In this document: in pieces, positions 17,537-27,111 of the stretch
Position numbering within the stretch: position 1 is the first letter of the stretch
Layout: each line of letters opens with the position of its first letter
NCBI GenBank assembly: GCA_038873195.1
Contig: JAVZEV010000001.1
Location: forward strand, 462,490 to 526,489
Length of the DNA stretch: 64,000 bases
From: Candidatus Bathyarchaeia archaeon
GTDB taxonomy: Archaea > Thermoproteota > Bathyarchaeia > Bathyarchaeales > Bathycorpusculaceae
Reading direction: 5' to 3'
Notes under the pieces: generated by a model
The model's input: only the letters and a program-made list of their open reading frames with translations
What the model was told of the DNA's origin: nothing
Databases searched by the model: none
Program-made: the position numbers and the translations under genes

Positions 17537-18799
17537 ATGAATAGAGAAGAAACCCAACACCATGAATTAAAACCCTCTTTGGGTTTGTTTGATGCTACGG
17601 CTATAAGTGTTGGCGCAATCATAGGCGCTGGCATTTTCATTGTTACTGGTATTGCTGCTGGTTTGGCTGGTTCAGCCTTAATCGTTTCCATGCTTATCGC
17701 TGCCGTAATTGCTCTGTTCACCGCGTTGAGCTTCGCTGAACTAACCGCGTGGCAACCCCGAGAAGGAAGCATCTACGAATACACGTATCAGCTAATCTCG
17801 CCCTTCGCTGGCTTCCTAACTGGCTGGATGTGGATAGTATCAAACACGTTCGCAGGTGCAGCCGTCTCGTTAGGCTTCGCGTATTACCTAACAGCAATAA
17901 CGCCGACCATACCGCCGAATGTGATTGCCGCGCTTCTCTGCATAGCCTTCACAGTGCTCAACTTTCTTGGCATACGGCAATCAGCTCTCATAAACAACAT
18001 CCTCGTAGCCGCAAAACTACTGATACTCACACTTTTCGTCATAGCCGGCGTAAGATACATAAACACTGCAAACTTCGCACCGTTCGCACCCTTAGAAGTC
18101 GGAGTGTTCTACGGCGCGTTTTACATTTTCTTCGCATACGGAGGCTTCGCACGCGTAGCCGTAATCGCAGAAGAAGTCAAAGACGCAAAACGCAACGTTC
18201 CCAGAGCTATACTATTGTCGTTAGCAATATCCACGCTAGTCTACATTCTCGTTGGCATCGTAGCCATCGGACTCATAGGAGCACCAAGCCTCTCAGTCTC
18301 AAAATCGCCCTTAACAGACGCCATAAGCATAACAGGAAATACAACAGCAACTTACACAGTCTCAGCAGGCGGATTACTCGCAACAGCAAGCGTCCTACTA
18401 ACAGCCATTCTAGGCGTGTCGCGTATGGCATACGCAATGGGCAGAAGAAAAGACCTGCCACAAGCCCTAAGCAAACTTCACTCAAAATTTAACACGCCCT
18501 ACTATTCAATCTGGATATTCGGCACCGCAATGACGCTACTTGCACTGTTCGTGAACCTCAGCAGAGTCGTAGCCATAAGCACCTTCGCGTTGCTTTTCTA
18601 CTACACGCTAGCAAACGTGTCCGCACTAAAATTGAAAACGCAGAAAAGACTGTGCCCACGATGTATTCCAGCTTTAGGCATAATCACTTGCCTAGCCTTA
18701 ATGGTTTTCATTCCACTTGAAGCATGGATTATCGGCGCTGCAGGACTAGGCGTAGGCGTAATTGTCTACTTAGCAAAAAACCACTTAACCACAAGTTGA
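17537..18799 (+). CDS. APC-family amino acid permease
   Basis: A 420-residue transporter of the amino acid-polyamine-organocation family with about 12 transmembrane helices. The first helix holds the unwound substrate site GAIIGAGIFIVTG, followed by LSFAELTAWQPREGSIYEYTY (helices 2-3) and a later SRMAYAMGRRKDLP loop. It would take up amino acids by proton or sodium coupling, or by exchange; the specific substrate is unclear. The gene stands alone, with an A/T-rich promoter upstream. Its sense strand is unusually C-rich at third positions after 17.8 kb compared with the neighbouring genes. Confidence 0.9.
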   Translation: MNREETQHHELKPSLGLFDATAISVGAIIGAGIFIVTGIAAGLAGSALIVSMLIAAVIALFTALSFAELTAWQPREGSIYEYTYQLISPFAGFLTGWMWIVSNTFAGAAVSLGFAYYLTAITPTIPPNVIAALLCIAFTVLNFLGIRQSALINNILVAAKLLILTLFVIAGVRYINTANFAPFAPLEVGVFYGAFYIFFAYGGFARVAVIAEEVKDAKRNVPRAILLSLAISTLVYILVGIVAIGLIGAPSLSVSKSPLTDAISITGNTTATYTVSAGGLLATASVLLTAILGVSRMAYAMGRRKDLPQALSKLHSKFNTPYYSIWIFGTAMTLLALFVNLSRVVAISTFALLFYYTLANVSALKLKTQKRLCPRCIPALGIITCLALMVFIPLEAWIIGAAGLGVGVIVYLAKNHLTTS

Positions 18800-18837
18800 A
18801 CCTATAAATAAGGGAGGGGTCTAGTCTCTCCACGCGC

Positions 18838-21282
18838 TTATTTCTTCTCTTTCCTCTTCAACATATTCTCCAAAACAGGACGCAACTTCGCATTCTCCGC
18901 TTTAATCTTCTCCTTACCCAAAGCCTGCATCTGCGCAGCCATCTCACGAACAACCTCAGCAAACTTCACGCCTTCAGCTGCAGAAACATACTCCACACGG
19001 AACCTTTCTGGGCTAAGTCCAAGCTTCTGCAACATAGGCGCCAAAGCATCCATCCTAGCCTTCATCTTCCAATTCCCACTAATATAGTGACAATCATAAG
19101 GCAAATGGCAAGCACCAATCAAAACCATACCCGCGCCAAGCCTAAACGCCTCCAAAACAAAATCACGGTCAACCCTACCAGAACACATAACACGAATAGG
19201 CCTAATCACAGGCGGATACTCAAACCTGCTCGTGCCAGCCAAATCCGCACCTGCATAACTGCACCAGTTGCATAAAATCGCCAAAATCTTATCTTCAGGC
19301 TCCCTCTCCAAAGCAGCCCTAATCTGAGCCAAAATCTGCGCATCAGTAAAATGCATCTGCGTAATCGCGTCAGCAGGACACTCAGCAACGCATGTTCCAC
19401 AACCGTGACACATGGCAGTTATAACTTCCGCTGGCTTCTTCTCCTCAACCTTTATCGAGCCATACGGACAACGCTCAGCACAAATCCCACATTTAGTATT
19501 AACATTCCTACACTTGCTCGGGTCCACAACAGAAACTATCGGCTCAATCTTCCACTTAGGCTTAGAAAGCACAGTCGCCGCACGCGAAGCCGCACCACTA
19601 CCCTGCGAAACGCTGTAGGGAATATCCTTCAACCCCTGACAGGCACCAGCTAAAAAAATCCCGTCAGTAGGCGCATCAATAGGCTTAAGCTTAGGATGAC
19701 TCTCCATGAAAAACCCATCAGCCCCACGAGTCAAATTCAAAATACGCGCAATCTCATCCGTGCCCTTCTTCGGTATAGCTGCAGTCGCCAAAACAACCAT
19801 GTCCGCTTCAACTTCAATCGGCTCACCAAGCGTCATATCCTCAGCATGAACCAGCAAATTCTTCGTCTCAGGAACTTCCAAAATGCGGCTCACTCGCCCA
19901 CGAATAAAATTCACACCCAACTCACGCGCACGGTCATAAAACTCCTCATAACCCTTAAAGTTGCTACGCATATCCATGTAAAAAACGTAAACCTCCACAT
20001 CCTGCTTATACTTCTCCTTAAGCTGAACAACATGCTTCAAAGTATACATACAACAAAAGTTAGAACAATACGGATACTTGTTCTTATCCCGCGAACCAAC
20101 ACACTGAATAAACGCTACGCTATGCGGTTTCTGCCCATCCGAAGCCCGAACAACCTTCCCGCCAGTAGGACCAGCAGCAAGAATAAGCCTCTCAAACTCA
20201 AGCGAAGTAATCACGTTGGGATATTTGCCATAACCATAAAGCGGCATGTCATAAGGCAAATAAATATCATAACCAGTCGCAACAACAATCGCCCCAACCT
20301 CCAACTCAATTTCCTCGGGTTTCTGCTCAAAATTTATCGCTTGCCGCGCTCCACAAGCATCAACACACTTGTAACACTCAATACAATAATCCTTGTTAAT
20401 CGTGTAAACAAGCGGAACCGCCTGGTCAAAAGGCACAGAAATCGCTTTTCTAACGCCTAAATTCATGTCCCACTCGTTAGGATACTCAATCGGACAAGCC
20501 TCCTTACACTCGCCACAGCCCGTGCAGTTAGCAGCAATCACATAACGCGGATTCTTCCTTATCTTAACCTTAAAATTGCCAATGTAACCGCTAACACTTA
20601 ACAAGTCAGCAAAAGCAATTATCTCAATATTCGGATGCCTTCCAACATCAACCATCTTCGGACCTTCAATACAAATAGAACAGTCAAGCGTTGGAAACGT
20701 CTTATCCAACTGCGCCATGTGACCACCAATGCTTTCGCCCTTCTCAAGCACATACACCTTAAAGCCCATCTCAGCCAAATCCAAAGCAGCATTCATCCCA
20801 GAAATGCCGCCGCCAATAACCAAAGCCTTATTCGTAACAGGAACTTCAATCGTCTGAAGCGGATGCAGCAACCTCGCCTTCGCAACAGCCATCCTTATCA
20901 AATCTTTAGCCTTCTCCGTAGCCTCCTTCGGCGTGCTCGGATGACACCAAGACGAAAATTCACGGATATTCGCCATCTCAAACAAAAATGGGTTCAAGCC
21001 AACATCAGAAACAGTCCTACGAAAAGTAGGCTCATGCATACGCGGAGAACAAGCTGCGACAACAACACGGTTCAGCTTATGCTCCCTTATTCCCTTCCTA
21101 ATTTCCTCTTGTCCAGGGTCTGCGCATGTGTAGCGGTTGTCTTTAACGTAAACAACATTTGGCAACGTCTTAGCGTATTCAACGAGTTCTTTAATGTCGA
21201 TTACGCCAGCTATGTTCAAGCCACAGTGACATATGAAAACGCCAATTCGCGGCTCCTCAAACTCAACCTTCTTTTCAGCCAT
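18838..21282 (-). CDS. hdrA: Heterodisulfide reductase subunit A fused to MvhD-type domain
   Basis: An 814-residue flavin/iron-sulfur protein. In order: N-terminal HdrA domain with ICHCGLNIAG; FAD-binding GGGISGM (157-163); ferredoxin motifs at 253-263 and about 307-318; ferredoxin pairs CGICAERCP and CHGCGTCVAECP; and from about residue 665 an MvhD/FlpD-type domain (CNWCSYAG at 671, MCSGRVD, GACHLPYDCHY). HdrA bifurcates electrons and MvhD links it to a hydrogenase or dehydrogenase, so the fusion is a compact electron hub. ATG 21282 has GGGTG upstream. The polyferredoxin gene precedes it by 2 nt. HdrB, HdrC and a hydrogenase are absent from the window. Confidence 0.93.
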   Translation of the reverse strand: MAEKKVEFEEPRIGVFICHCGLNIAGVIDIKELVEYAKTLPNVVYVKDNRYTCADPGQEEIRKGIREHKLNRVVVAACSPRMHEPTFRRTVSDVGLNPFLFEMANIREFSSWCHPSTPKEATEKAKDLIRMAVAKARLLHPLQTIEVPVTNKALVIGGGISGMNAALDLAEMGFKVYVLEKGESIGGHMAQLDKTFPTLDCSICIEGPKMVDVGRHPNIEIIAFADLLSVSGYIGNFKVKIRKNPRYVIAANCTGCGECKEACPIEYPNEWDMNLGVRKAISVPFDQAVPLVYTINKDYCIECYKCVDACGARQAINFEQKPEEIELEVGAIVVATGYDIYLPYDMPLYGYGKYPNVITSLEFERLILAAGPTGGKVVRASDGQKPHSVAFIQCVGSRDKNKYPYCSNFCCMYTLKHVVQLKEKYKQDVEVYVFYMDMRSNFKGYEEFYDRARELGVNFIRGRVSRILEVPETKNLLVHAEDMTLGEPIEVEADMVVLATAAIPKKGTDEIARILNLTRGADGFFMESHPKLKPIDAPTDGIFLAGACQGLKDIPYSVSQGSGAASRAATVLSKPKWKIEPIVSVVDPSKCRNVNTKCGICAERCPYGSIKVEEKKPAEVITAMCHGCGTCVAECPADAITQMHFTDAQILAQIRAALEREPEDKILAILCNWCSYAGADLAGTSRFEYPPVIRPIRVMCSGRVDRDFVLEAFRLGAGMVLIGACHLPYDCHYISGNWKMKARMDALAPMLQKLGLSPERFRVEYVSAAEGVKFAEVVREMAAQMQALGKEKIKAENAKLRPVLENMLKRKEKK

Positions 21283-21284
21283 AC

Positions 21285-22223
21285 TTACACACCCTTCCAT
21301 CCAAGCCTTTTCTCAACAGATTCCATTCCTTTCCGAGAACCCTTAGCCTTCAACTCCTTAGTCACCTCAATCGGCGAAGCCAACCTTTCCAAAGCTTTAT
21401 TCCACGCGCCTGAACGAACAGGAGTATGAATTATCTTCGTCCGCTTAAGCTCTAAAGCATCCTCAACTGGACAAACAACTTTACATGCACCACAATAAAC
21501 ACAAAACATTTCGTCTACGTGCACTTTCTTATCCTCATCAGAATAGTAAAGTGCCCCAGTTATTGGGCAAACGTCAAGGCAGTCCGTGCAGCCTTCCGGA
21601 CACTTCTCAGCATGAATTGCGATTTTGCCATGAATAAACTTCTTAACGCGCATGACGCCTTCTGGACATTTGAACTCGCATATTCTACAACATGGACAAT
21701 GCTCTTTGTCCACGTCAATTTTAACTTGAAGGTCCTTCCTTTCTTTCTTTGTAAGCTTCTTGACGTTTTCCACCGTTTTTCCATCAGGTGTGAGCCATGT
21801 TATCTTAACCAGATTAAGGGGACATGCCTCTTCACACTTTAAACTCTCTGGTGGATATTTGCTTGCGTCCACTTGAATGTCACGAATCAGTTGCGGAAAG
21901 CTTTCCTTCTCAATCACTGAAAGGACATGCTGACCGTTCAAAGTTACCTTTACTGCGCCGTATGGACATAGTACGTCGCATATTCCACAAAAATTACATT
22001 TTGCCAAATCAATGTCAACCTTAGCCCTCTTGGCTTTTTCTCCCTGCGTTTTAGGCTGTTTCTCAAGTTTGATAGCTTCTTTTGGGCAAGCCAAAGCGCA
22101 GATTTGGCATCCTACGCAAAGGTTTTTGTCAAGATTAAGTTTGTAATTTTTAACGTGGAGAACCCATTCTAATGTTAACGCTTCTTGTGTGCTCTTTTTT
22201 ATTGTTTTTAGAGGCATCTGCAA
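21285..22223 (-). CDS. Polyferredoxin with five [4Fe-4S] motifs
   Basis: A 312-residue protein holding CVGCQICALACP, CNFCGICDVLCP, CPCCRICEFKCP, CPEGCTDCLDVCP and CVYCGACKVVCP, each followed by a short beta/linker segment, plus a degenerate site (KCEEACPLN). It should wire electrons to or from the HdrA-MvhD protein encoded directly downstream. No other redox subunit is in the operon, so the partner donor is unknown. An ATG two codons after the first is an alternative start. Confidence 0.9.
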   Translation of the reverse strand: MQMPLKTIKKSTQEALTLEWVLHVKNYKLNLDKNLCVGCQICALACPKEAIKLEKQPKTQGEKAKRAKVDIDLAKCNFCGICDVLCPYGAVKVTLNGQHVLSVIEKESFPQLIRDIQVDASKYPPESLKCEEACPLNLVKITWLTPDGKTVENVKKLTKKERKDLQVKIDVDKEHCPCCRICEFKCPEGVMRVKKFIHGKIAIHAEKCPEGCTDCLDVCPITGALYYSDEDKKVHVDEMFCVYCGACKVVCPVEDALELKRTKIIHTPVRSGAWNKALERLASPIEVTKELKAKGSRKGMESVEKRLGWKGV

Positions 22224-22471
22224 CCCACCAATTCGAATAGCACATTGTGAATTCGGTGGAATTATAGTTCTAATTCTTTACTTTCATATATAGTTTAGTT
22301 GTCAATCACGTGAAAAATGATGGAAAAGGCACGGAACGGGCCACAATCTGTATAAGAAACTTGATTTTGTTTCAATTATGTTTAAAGTAAAATTGCGGAT
22401 AAAACTTGCACGCTTATCAACTTTTTTTGGTGCACAATAAACATTAACACTAAAAACCCAATAGACAAGTT

Positions 22472-23032
22472 TTAATCTACCGTTTTTGCGCAAACTGCAA
22501 CATGACATTTTAAATCTTCACTTTCTAAAACAGCAATTCTCAAGCCAGCGTCTCTAAGCAACTCTTCAAAACTTTCACGTGAGAAAACATTCTTTAAACC
22601 CGTAACCACAATTACCGCATTTGCTTTTGCAACTCTCACAATTTCTTTCAAAGTCGCACATGGATTTGGCATGTTCTGAAGTAACGTGAAAGCGAAAACG
22701 TGATTGAAAAAGTTCTCTGAGAAAGGTAGTTTATCAGCATCAGCCAATACTAAATGCATATACTGAAATTTTTTCGCGTGTTCCTTTGCCTTGAGCATTG
22801 TCTTTTTGGAAAGGTCCACGCCGATAACGGTTTCTGCTTTATCAGCAACATAATCAAACAAAAGCCCCGTGCCGCACCCAACATCCAAAACCAAGCCTAG
22901 TCTGTCCATCTTAAGATTCTTGAACGCAGCTTGAAACTTAGCTTTTTGTTCTTCAGCATACCGCATGTCATAAATGTGCGCCGTCACATCATAACGATGC
23001 ATTATCTCTCGTTTCTTGTCCCACTCGTTCAT
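22472..23032 (-). CDS. Class I SAM-dependent methyltransferase (UbiE-like)
   Basis: A 186-residue methyltransferase. Motif I is LVLDVGCGTGLLFDYV, then ETVIGVDLSKKTMLKAKE, LVLADADKLPF and the UbiE-like FAFTLLQNMPNPCATLKEIVRV. Archaeal homologues of this size are often annotated as generic methyltransferases and the substrate is unknown. It is divergent from nucS over a 60-nt gap. The 248-nt stretch after its stop holds no recognisable gene. Confidence 0.82.
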   Translation of the reverse strand: MNEWDKKREIMHRYDVTAHIYDMRYAEEQKAKFQAAFKNLKMDRLGLVLDVGCGTGLLFDYVADKAETVIGVDLSKKTMLKAKEHAKKFQYMHLVLADADKLPFSENFFNHVFAFTLLQNMPNPCATLKEIVRVAKANAVIVVTGLKNVFSRESFEELLRDAGLRIAVLESEDLKCHVAVCAKTVD

Positions 23033-23091
23033 GGCAACCCTTAAGAAATCTTATGTAGGCACGAGCCTTCTAAAAGTATTGGAGAAAAACC

Positions 23092-23886
23092 GTGCCAAAC
23101 AATAAGCCTTTGAACGTTCTAATTAATCCAAACGCTTTGGAAGCAGAAGCAGTAGCTAGAGATGCAATTTCTCAACGCAAAACACTTCTGATTGTTGGCA
23201 ATTGTTGGGTGCATTACTTCGGTAGAGCCAAATCGAAGCTTGAACCTGGCGAACGCATTCTCATAATTAAGGAAGACGGTTCGCTTCTTGTTCACCGCTC
23301 AGTAGGCTATGAACCAGTTAATTGGCAATCACCAGGATGCATCTTCCATGTGCAAACTAAAAACGACATTCTAGAAATTCGTGCAGTGAGACAAAAACCG
23401 CGCGAATCGGTTAACGTGTCCTTTGATAAGATTAACATGGTCTCAGCTATGTGTCTTGTTGATTCCGGCGAGTTTTCTCTTTACGCAAGTGAGGAAGACA
23501 TGCATAAGGCAATTTTGATGAAGCCTTCACTTTTGGAGGAAGGATTCAAGCCCATAAGTTATGAGAAGAAGGTTGAGCCGGGTTTTGTTGATGTTTATGG
23601 TGTAGATAAGAATGGAAGGCTTGTGGTTGTGGAGGTTAAACGTAAAACTGCTGGTAAGGAAGCGGCAATCCAGCTTGCAAAATACATCGAAGCAATAAAA
23701 GAAAAGGCAAACCGCGAAATACGCGGAATACTTGCCGCGCCAAACATAGCAAAAGATGTTCAACGACTACTTGAAACTTTAGGGTTAGAATTCAAATCTT
23801 TAGACCCAAAAAAATGTGCGGAAATTCTAAGGAAAACCGAAACGAAAAAACTTGAGGCATTCTTCACAGAGGAAACAAAACAATGA
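23092..23886 (+). CDS. nucS: Endonuclease NucS (EndoMS)
   Basis: A 264-residue protein with an N-terminal DNA-binding/dimerisation domain and a C-terminal RecB-like nuclease domain. Catalytic residues are visible as GFVDVYGVD (Asp167) and VVEVKRKTAG (Glu181, Lys183), with Gln194 and Tyr198 in the following helix. NucS/EndoMS cleaves both strands at mismatches, or branched DNA, and is recruited by PCNA in archaea. The start is GTG 23092. It overlaps the MBL-fold gene by 4 nt, so the two are coupled. Confidence 0.93.
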   Translation: MPNNKPLNVLINPNALEAEAVARDAISQRKTLLIVGNCWVHYFGRAKSKLEPGERILIIKEDGSLLVHRSVGYEPVNWQSPGCIFHVQTKNDILEIRAVRQKPRESVNVSFDKINMVSAMCLVDSGEFSLYASEEDMHKAILMKPSLLEEGFKPISYEKKVEPGFVDVYGVDKNGRLVVVEVKRKTAGKEAAIQLAKYIEAIKEKANREIRGILAAPNIAKDVQRLLETLGLEFKSLDPKKCAEILRKTETKKLEAFFTEETKQ

Positions 23887-24782
23887 TTAAAAATATTGTT
23901 CCCTTAGCCTTTGACAGCCTCGGCGTTCGTTCAATGGCAACATTCATCGAGACAGACGACCTAAAAATTCTAATCGACCCCGGAGCAGCTTTGGGACCCA
24001 TCCGTTATGGTTTACCACCGCATTTTTTGGAATGGCAGAAGCTTGATGAATCTTGGAGAAAAATAAAGCGACAAGCGAAAGAAGCGGACATATTAATGGT
24101 GACGCATTACCATTACGACCACCATGACCCAGATGCTCCAGAACTTTACAAGAACAAAATGGTTTTCATAAAACATCCAACAGAAAACATAAACTTAAGT
24201 CAACGGGAAAGAGCAGCCTTATTTCTAAAAGCAGTAAGAGAGAAACCCAAAAAACTTGAGATTGCTGACGGAAAAAATTTTCGAATAGGAAAGACACAGA
24301 TAACTTTTTCAAAAGCTGTCTGCCACGGAACAAATCCACGTCTTGGATACGTTACTGAAGTTAGCATAAAAAGCGGCAACGACAGATTTCTTTACACGTC
24401 TGATGTGGAAGGCCCTTCGCTTCCAGAACAAATCAGATTCATACTGAAAGAAAAGCCAGCCATTCTGTTTGTTGATGGCCCAATGACTTACATGCTTGGC
24501 TTTCGTTATTCATACAAAAGCCTTGAAATCTCCAATAACAACCTTGTTAAAATCATAAAGAAGTTAAGCCTTGACACGCTTGTTCTGGACCACCATTTTC
24601 TGCGCGATTTAAATTACAAATTGAGAATAAAGCCAGTTTATGAAGCGGCAGAAAAGTGCAGAGTGAAAGTTGTCACGGCTGCCGAATTTTGTGGAAGAAA
24701 AATCGAAATGCTCGAAGCTTTAAGAAAGGAATTATATGCAAAATATGGCGACGAGAAAAACAAAAGCAATAACTTTTCCTAA
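23883..24782 (+). CDS. MBL-fold metallo-hydrolase, UPF0282-like
   Basis: A 299-residue metallo-beta-lactamase-fold protein with THYHYDHHDPD as the metal-binding HxHxDH motif, further ligands in VCHGTNPRLGY and TSDVEGPS, and a late LVLDHHFLRD. Sequence and length match the archaeal UPF0282 family, whose biochemical function is not known. The 4-nt overlap with nucS suggests a nucleic-acid-related role; that is inference. Confidence 0.85.
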   Translation: MIKNIVPLAFDSLGVRSMATFIETDDLKILIDPGAALGPIRYGLPPHFLEWQKLDESWRKIKRQAKEADILMVTHYHYDHHDPDAPELYKNKMVFIKHPTENINLSQRERAALFLKAVREKPKKLEIADGKNFRIGKTQITFSKAVCHGTNPRLGYVTEVSIKSGNDRFLYTSDVEGPSLPEQIRFILKEKPAILFVDGPMTYMLGFRYSYKSLEISNNNLVKIIKKLSLDTLVLDHHFLRDLNYKLRIKPVYEAAEKCRVKVVTAAEFCGRKIEMLEALRKELYAKYGDEKNKSNNFS

Positions 24783-24829
24783 AAAAGCATAAATCATTAA
24801 ATTTGATACTTTGCTTGAGGTTTAAGCAA

Positions 24830-25363
24830 ATGAACATTTGGAAAGATATTCCTTCAGGCGATAAACCACCAAAACTGCTCAACATGGTGGTTGAGGTTAT
24901 CAGTGGCTCAAGAGACAAATACGAATATAACATTAAATGGGAACAGTTTGTTTTAGACCGCATAATACCATCCTCTGTGGTTTTTCCAGTGGAGTATGGG
25001 TTCGTTCCACAAACGTGGTTTGATGATGGAGACCCGCTGGACATAATGGCGTTAAGTTATGAACCGCTTGAAGTTGGATGCATAGTTAGAGTGAGAGTCA
25101 TAGGAGCATTAATAATTGAAGATGAAAATGGTATAGACCCAAAAATATTGTCTGTGCTTGTTAACGATGCAAGATTTGACGGATACAATGACATCAGCGA
25201 TGTGCATCCGCATAAACTTAGAGAAATTCAGGAATTCTTTGAAACTTACAAACGGCTAGAACCGCATAAGTGGGTGAAGTTTAAGGAATGGAAAAATGCG
25301 GAGGAAACCACAAAAATTGTGAACTATGCCATCAACCGATTTAAACAACTTGACACAAAATAA
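24830..25363 (+). CDS. ppa: Inorganic pyrophosphatase
   Basis: A 177-residue soluble class A pyrophosphatase. Family motifs are KYEYNIKWE, VFPVEYGFVPQTW, DDGDPLDIMAL (the metal-binding aspartates) and a late HKWVKFKEWKNAEE. It hydrolyses pyrophosphate from biosynthetic reactions in the cytoplasm. I start at ATG 24830, with GAGG upstream, rather than an in-frame ATA-proximal start 27 nt earlier. Confidence 0.93.
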   Translation: MNIWKDIPSGDKPPKLLNMVVEVISGSRDKYEYNIKWEQFVLDRIIPSSVVFPVEYGFVPQTWFDDGDPLDIMALSYEPLEVGCIVRVRVIGALIIEDENGIDPKILSVLVNDARFDGYNDISDVHPHKLREIQEFFETYKRLEPHKWVKFKEWKNAEETTKIVNYAINRFKQLDTK

Positions 25364-25444
25364 TACAATACTCTTAAATCCTCCTTGCAACTGTTCGAGT
25401 TAATTATAATACTACATGGCGAGCCTTAAGCTGGCGCATGAAAC

Positions 25445-27109
25445 TTGCGAAGATACATGGTTGTCTTCATTGCGGGATTATTCGCACTTTGCGTAATGGC
25501 TTGGTTAATTGTAACCTTCGTGGACTATCCAGAGGTTAAAGCCCTTCCTTTCTACACGTTCAGCACGATTTCACGAATAATAATTACACTGTTGATTTCG
25601 GTCGCTTGGGGAGTTTCCTTTGGCATACTTGCTGCTACAAACAAAGTAGCATCATTTGTACTTACACCCCTTATCGACCTACTGCAATCAATTCCTATAC
25701 TCGGATATTTTCCAATGGTAATCGGTTTTCTTTTTGCGCTAGGTCCTTGGGGCATCGAACTTTCCGTTATTGTTCTGCTTTTTACATCCATGGCATGGGC
25801 TATCTTCTTTGGAGTGTTAGGAGCAATTCGAGCCATTCCAACAAATGTTGCCGAATCAGCACGAAGTTTTGGCTTGACAGGTTGGCGCTACATTAGGCAT
25901 GTCGTGTTACCAGCAATCACGCCAGCGGTTATTTCAGGAGCAAACCTTGCATGGTGTGATGGCTGGTTCTTCATAATCGCAGCAGAATACATCCAATATC
26001 AAGGAAACATTATGAAACCGCCTTTTGGCGGCTTGGGTTACTTGCTCGCAAAAACTGCTTATGAATATAAAGATATGAATCTCGCAGTAATCTTGCTATT
26101 ATTCATAACTTTCATCGTTGTATATTTTAACACTCTAACTTGGCATAAGTTTATGGAAAGAGCAAGCACCGGCACTTTCAAACCAGTTTTTAAAATGGAC
26201 CTTTCAGGCGTCGGAAAGCTTGGATTAGCAAAAGCGACTAGTTGGCTACACTCTGAAAGAATTCACTGGCCCAAAGCCTTCTCAATTGTTTCACAACGAC
26301 TACGAAAATACACGCACGCCGAAAGAATTATTGCCGTTGTTCTGGTTTTTTCAGCAATTTTCTTTATTTTATACGTGGTATTCGGTCAATTCCCAACATT
26401 TAAAATAATTAGTGAAGGATTCAGTCAACCACCCGCAGAAGAAATCAATCGTCTACCGTTACTAATCGCGTTAACTATGGGAAGGCTTACAATAGCCTAT
26501 GGAATTTCTCTTGTAGTGGCAATTAGTATGGGAGTCCTCGCTGCAGAGCACAAGAAATTTGCAGTCATTTTCTACCCACTGTATGACATCGGACAAGGAG
26601 TGCCAATTCTTGCATTATTTCCAGTCATCTTCCTCGGGTTAAACCAGCTTATCGGAATACCTAGATTAGCACTTGAGCTTACATGTATAACAATGTTAGT
26701 TCTTGACATGATATGGTACATGTTCCTAAACATTGTAAGCGCAGTGAAAAACATCCCAACCGAAATAAAAGAGGTAGGTCAGATCTTTGGGTTTAAAGGT
26801 CTGAAAAGAATAACGCATTTGGTCATTCCCTCCATATTGCCTTCAATAGTTACTGGAAGCATACTTTCATGGGGAACTGGTTGGAACACAATAATATTTG
26901 CAGAGTATATGCCATCCACAGGATCTGTAAGTCAACCTCTTTCAGTTCCTGGTATAGGATCGCTGTTAGACAAAGCTGGATATGAGTACGGAAATACTGT
27001 AGTACTCATATTTCTTCTCGGTATAATCGCATTAATAGTGCTTTCTATGGAAGCATTTGTTTGGCGACGTTTACTTAGAAAGTTTGAAAAATATCATGTG
27101 GAGGTGTAA
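25445..27109 (+). CDS. NitT/TauT-type ABC transporter permease, two permease domains fused
   Basis: A 554-residue protein holding two complete BPD_transp_1 permease units of six helices each. Both carry the EAA loop that contacts the ATPase: NVAESARSFGLTGWRYIRHV in the first half and EIKEVGQIFGFKGLKRITHL in the second. The halves resemble SsuC/TauC permeases (GANLAWCDGWFFIIAAEY; GSILSWGTGWNTIIFAEY). The fusion would replace the usual permease dimer. TTG 25445 is the chosen start; ATG 25457 is possible. The ATPase follows after 2 nt; no substrate-binding protein is adjacent. Confidence 0.9.
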   Translation: MRRYMVVFIAGLFALCVMAWLIVTFVDYPEVKALPFYTFSTISRIIITLLISVAWGVSFGILAATNKVASFVLTPLIDLLQSIPILGYFPMVIGFLFALGPWGIELSVIVLLFTSMAWAIFFGVLGAIRAIPTNVAESARSFGLTGWRYIRHVVLPAITPAVISGANLAWCDGWFFIIAAEYIQYQGNIMKPPFGGLGYLLAKTAYEYKDMNLAVILLLFITFIVVYFNTLTWHKFMERASTGTFKPVFKMDLSGVGKLGLAKATSWLHSERIHWPKAFSIVSQRLRKYTHAERIIAVVLVFSAIFFILYVVFGQFPTFKIISEGFSQPPAEEINRLPLLIALTMGRLTIAYGISLVVAISMGVLAAEHKKFAVIFYPLYDIGQGVPILALFPVIFLGLNQLIGIPRLALELTCITMLVLDMIWYMFLNIVSAVKNIPTEIKEVGQIFGFKGLKRITHLVIPSILPSIVTGSILSWGTGWNTIIFAEYMPSTGSVSQPLSVPGIGSLLDKAGYEYGNTVVLIFLLGIIALIVLSMEAFVWRRLLRKFEKYHVEV

Positions 27110-27111
27110 AC

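Noticed and set aside
17749-18492. 247-codon frame inside the APC permease
   Set aside because: An arginine- and serine-rich shadow of a clear transporter gene, caused by its skewed third-position bases.
19696-21429. Two long plus-strand frames over hdrA
   Set aside because: They lie antisense to a highly conserved iron-sulfur flavoprotein and have low-complexity composition.
18838-22223. Evidence for methanogenesis
   Set aside because: HdrA-type proteins occur in many non-methanogens and no mcr, mtr or hdrBC genes are in the window.
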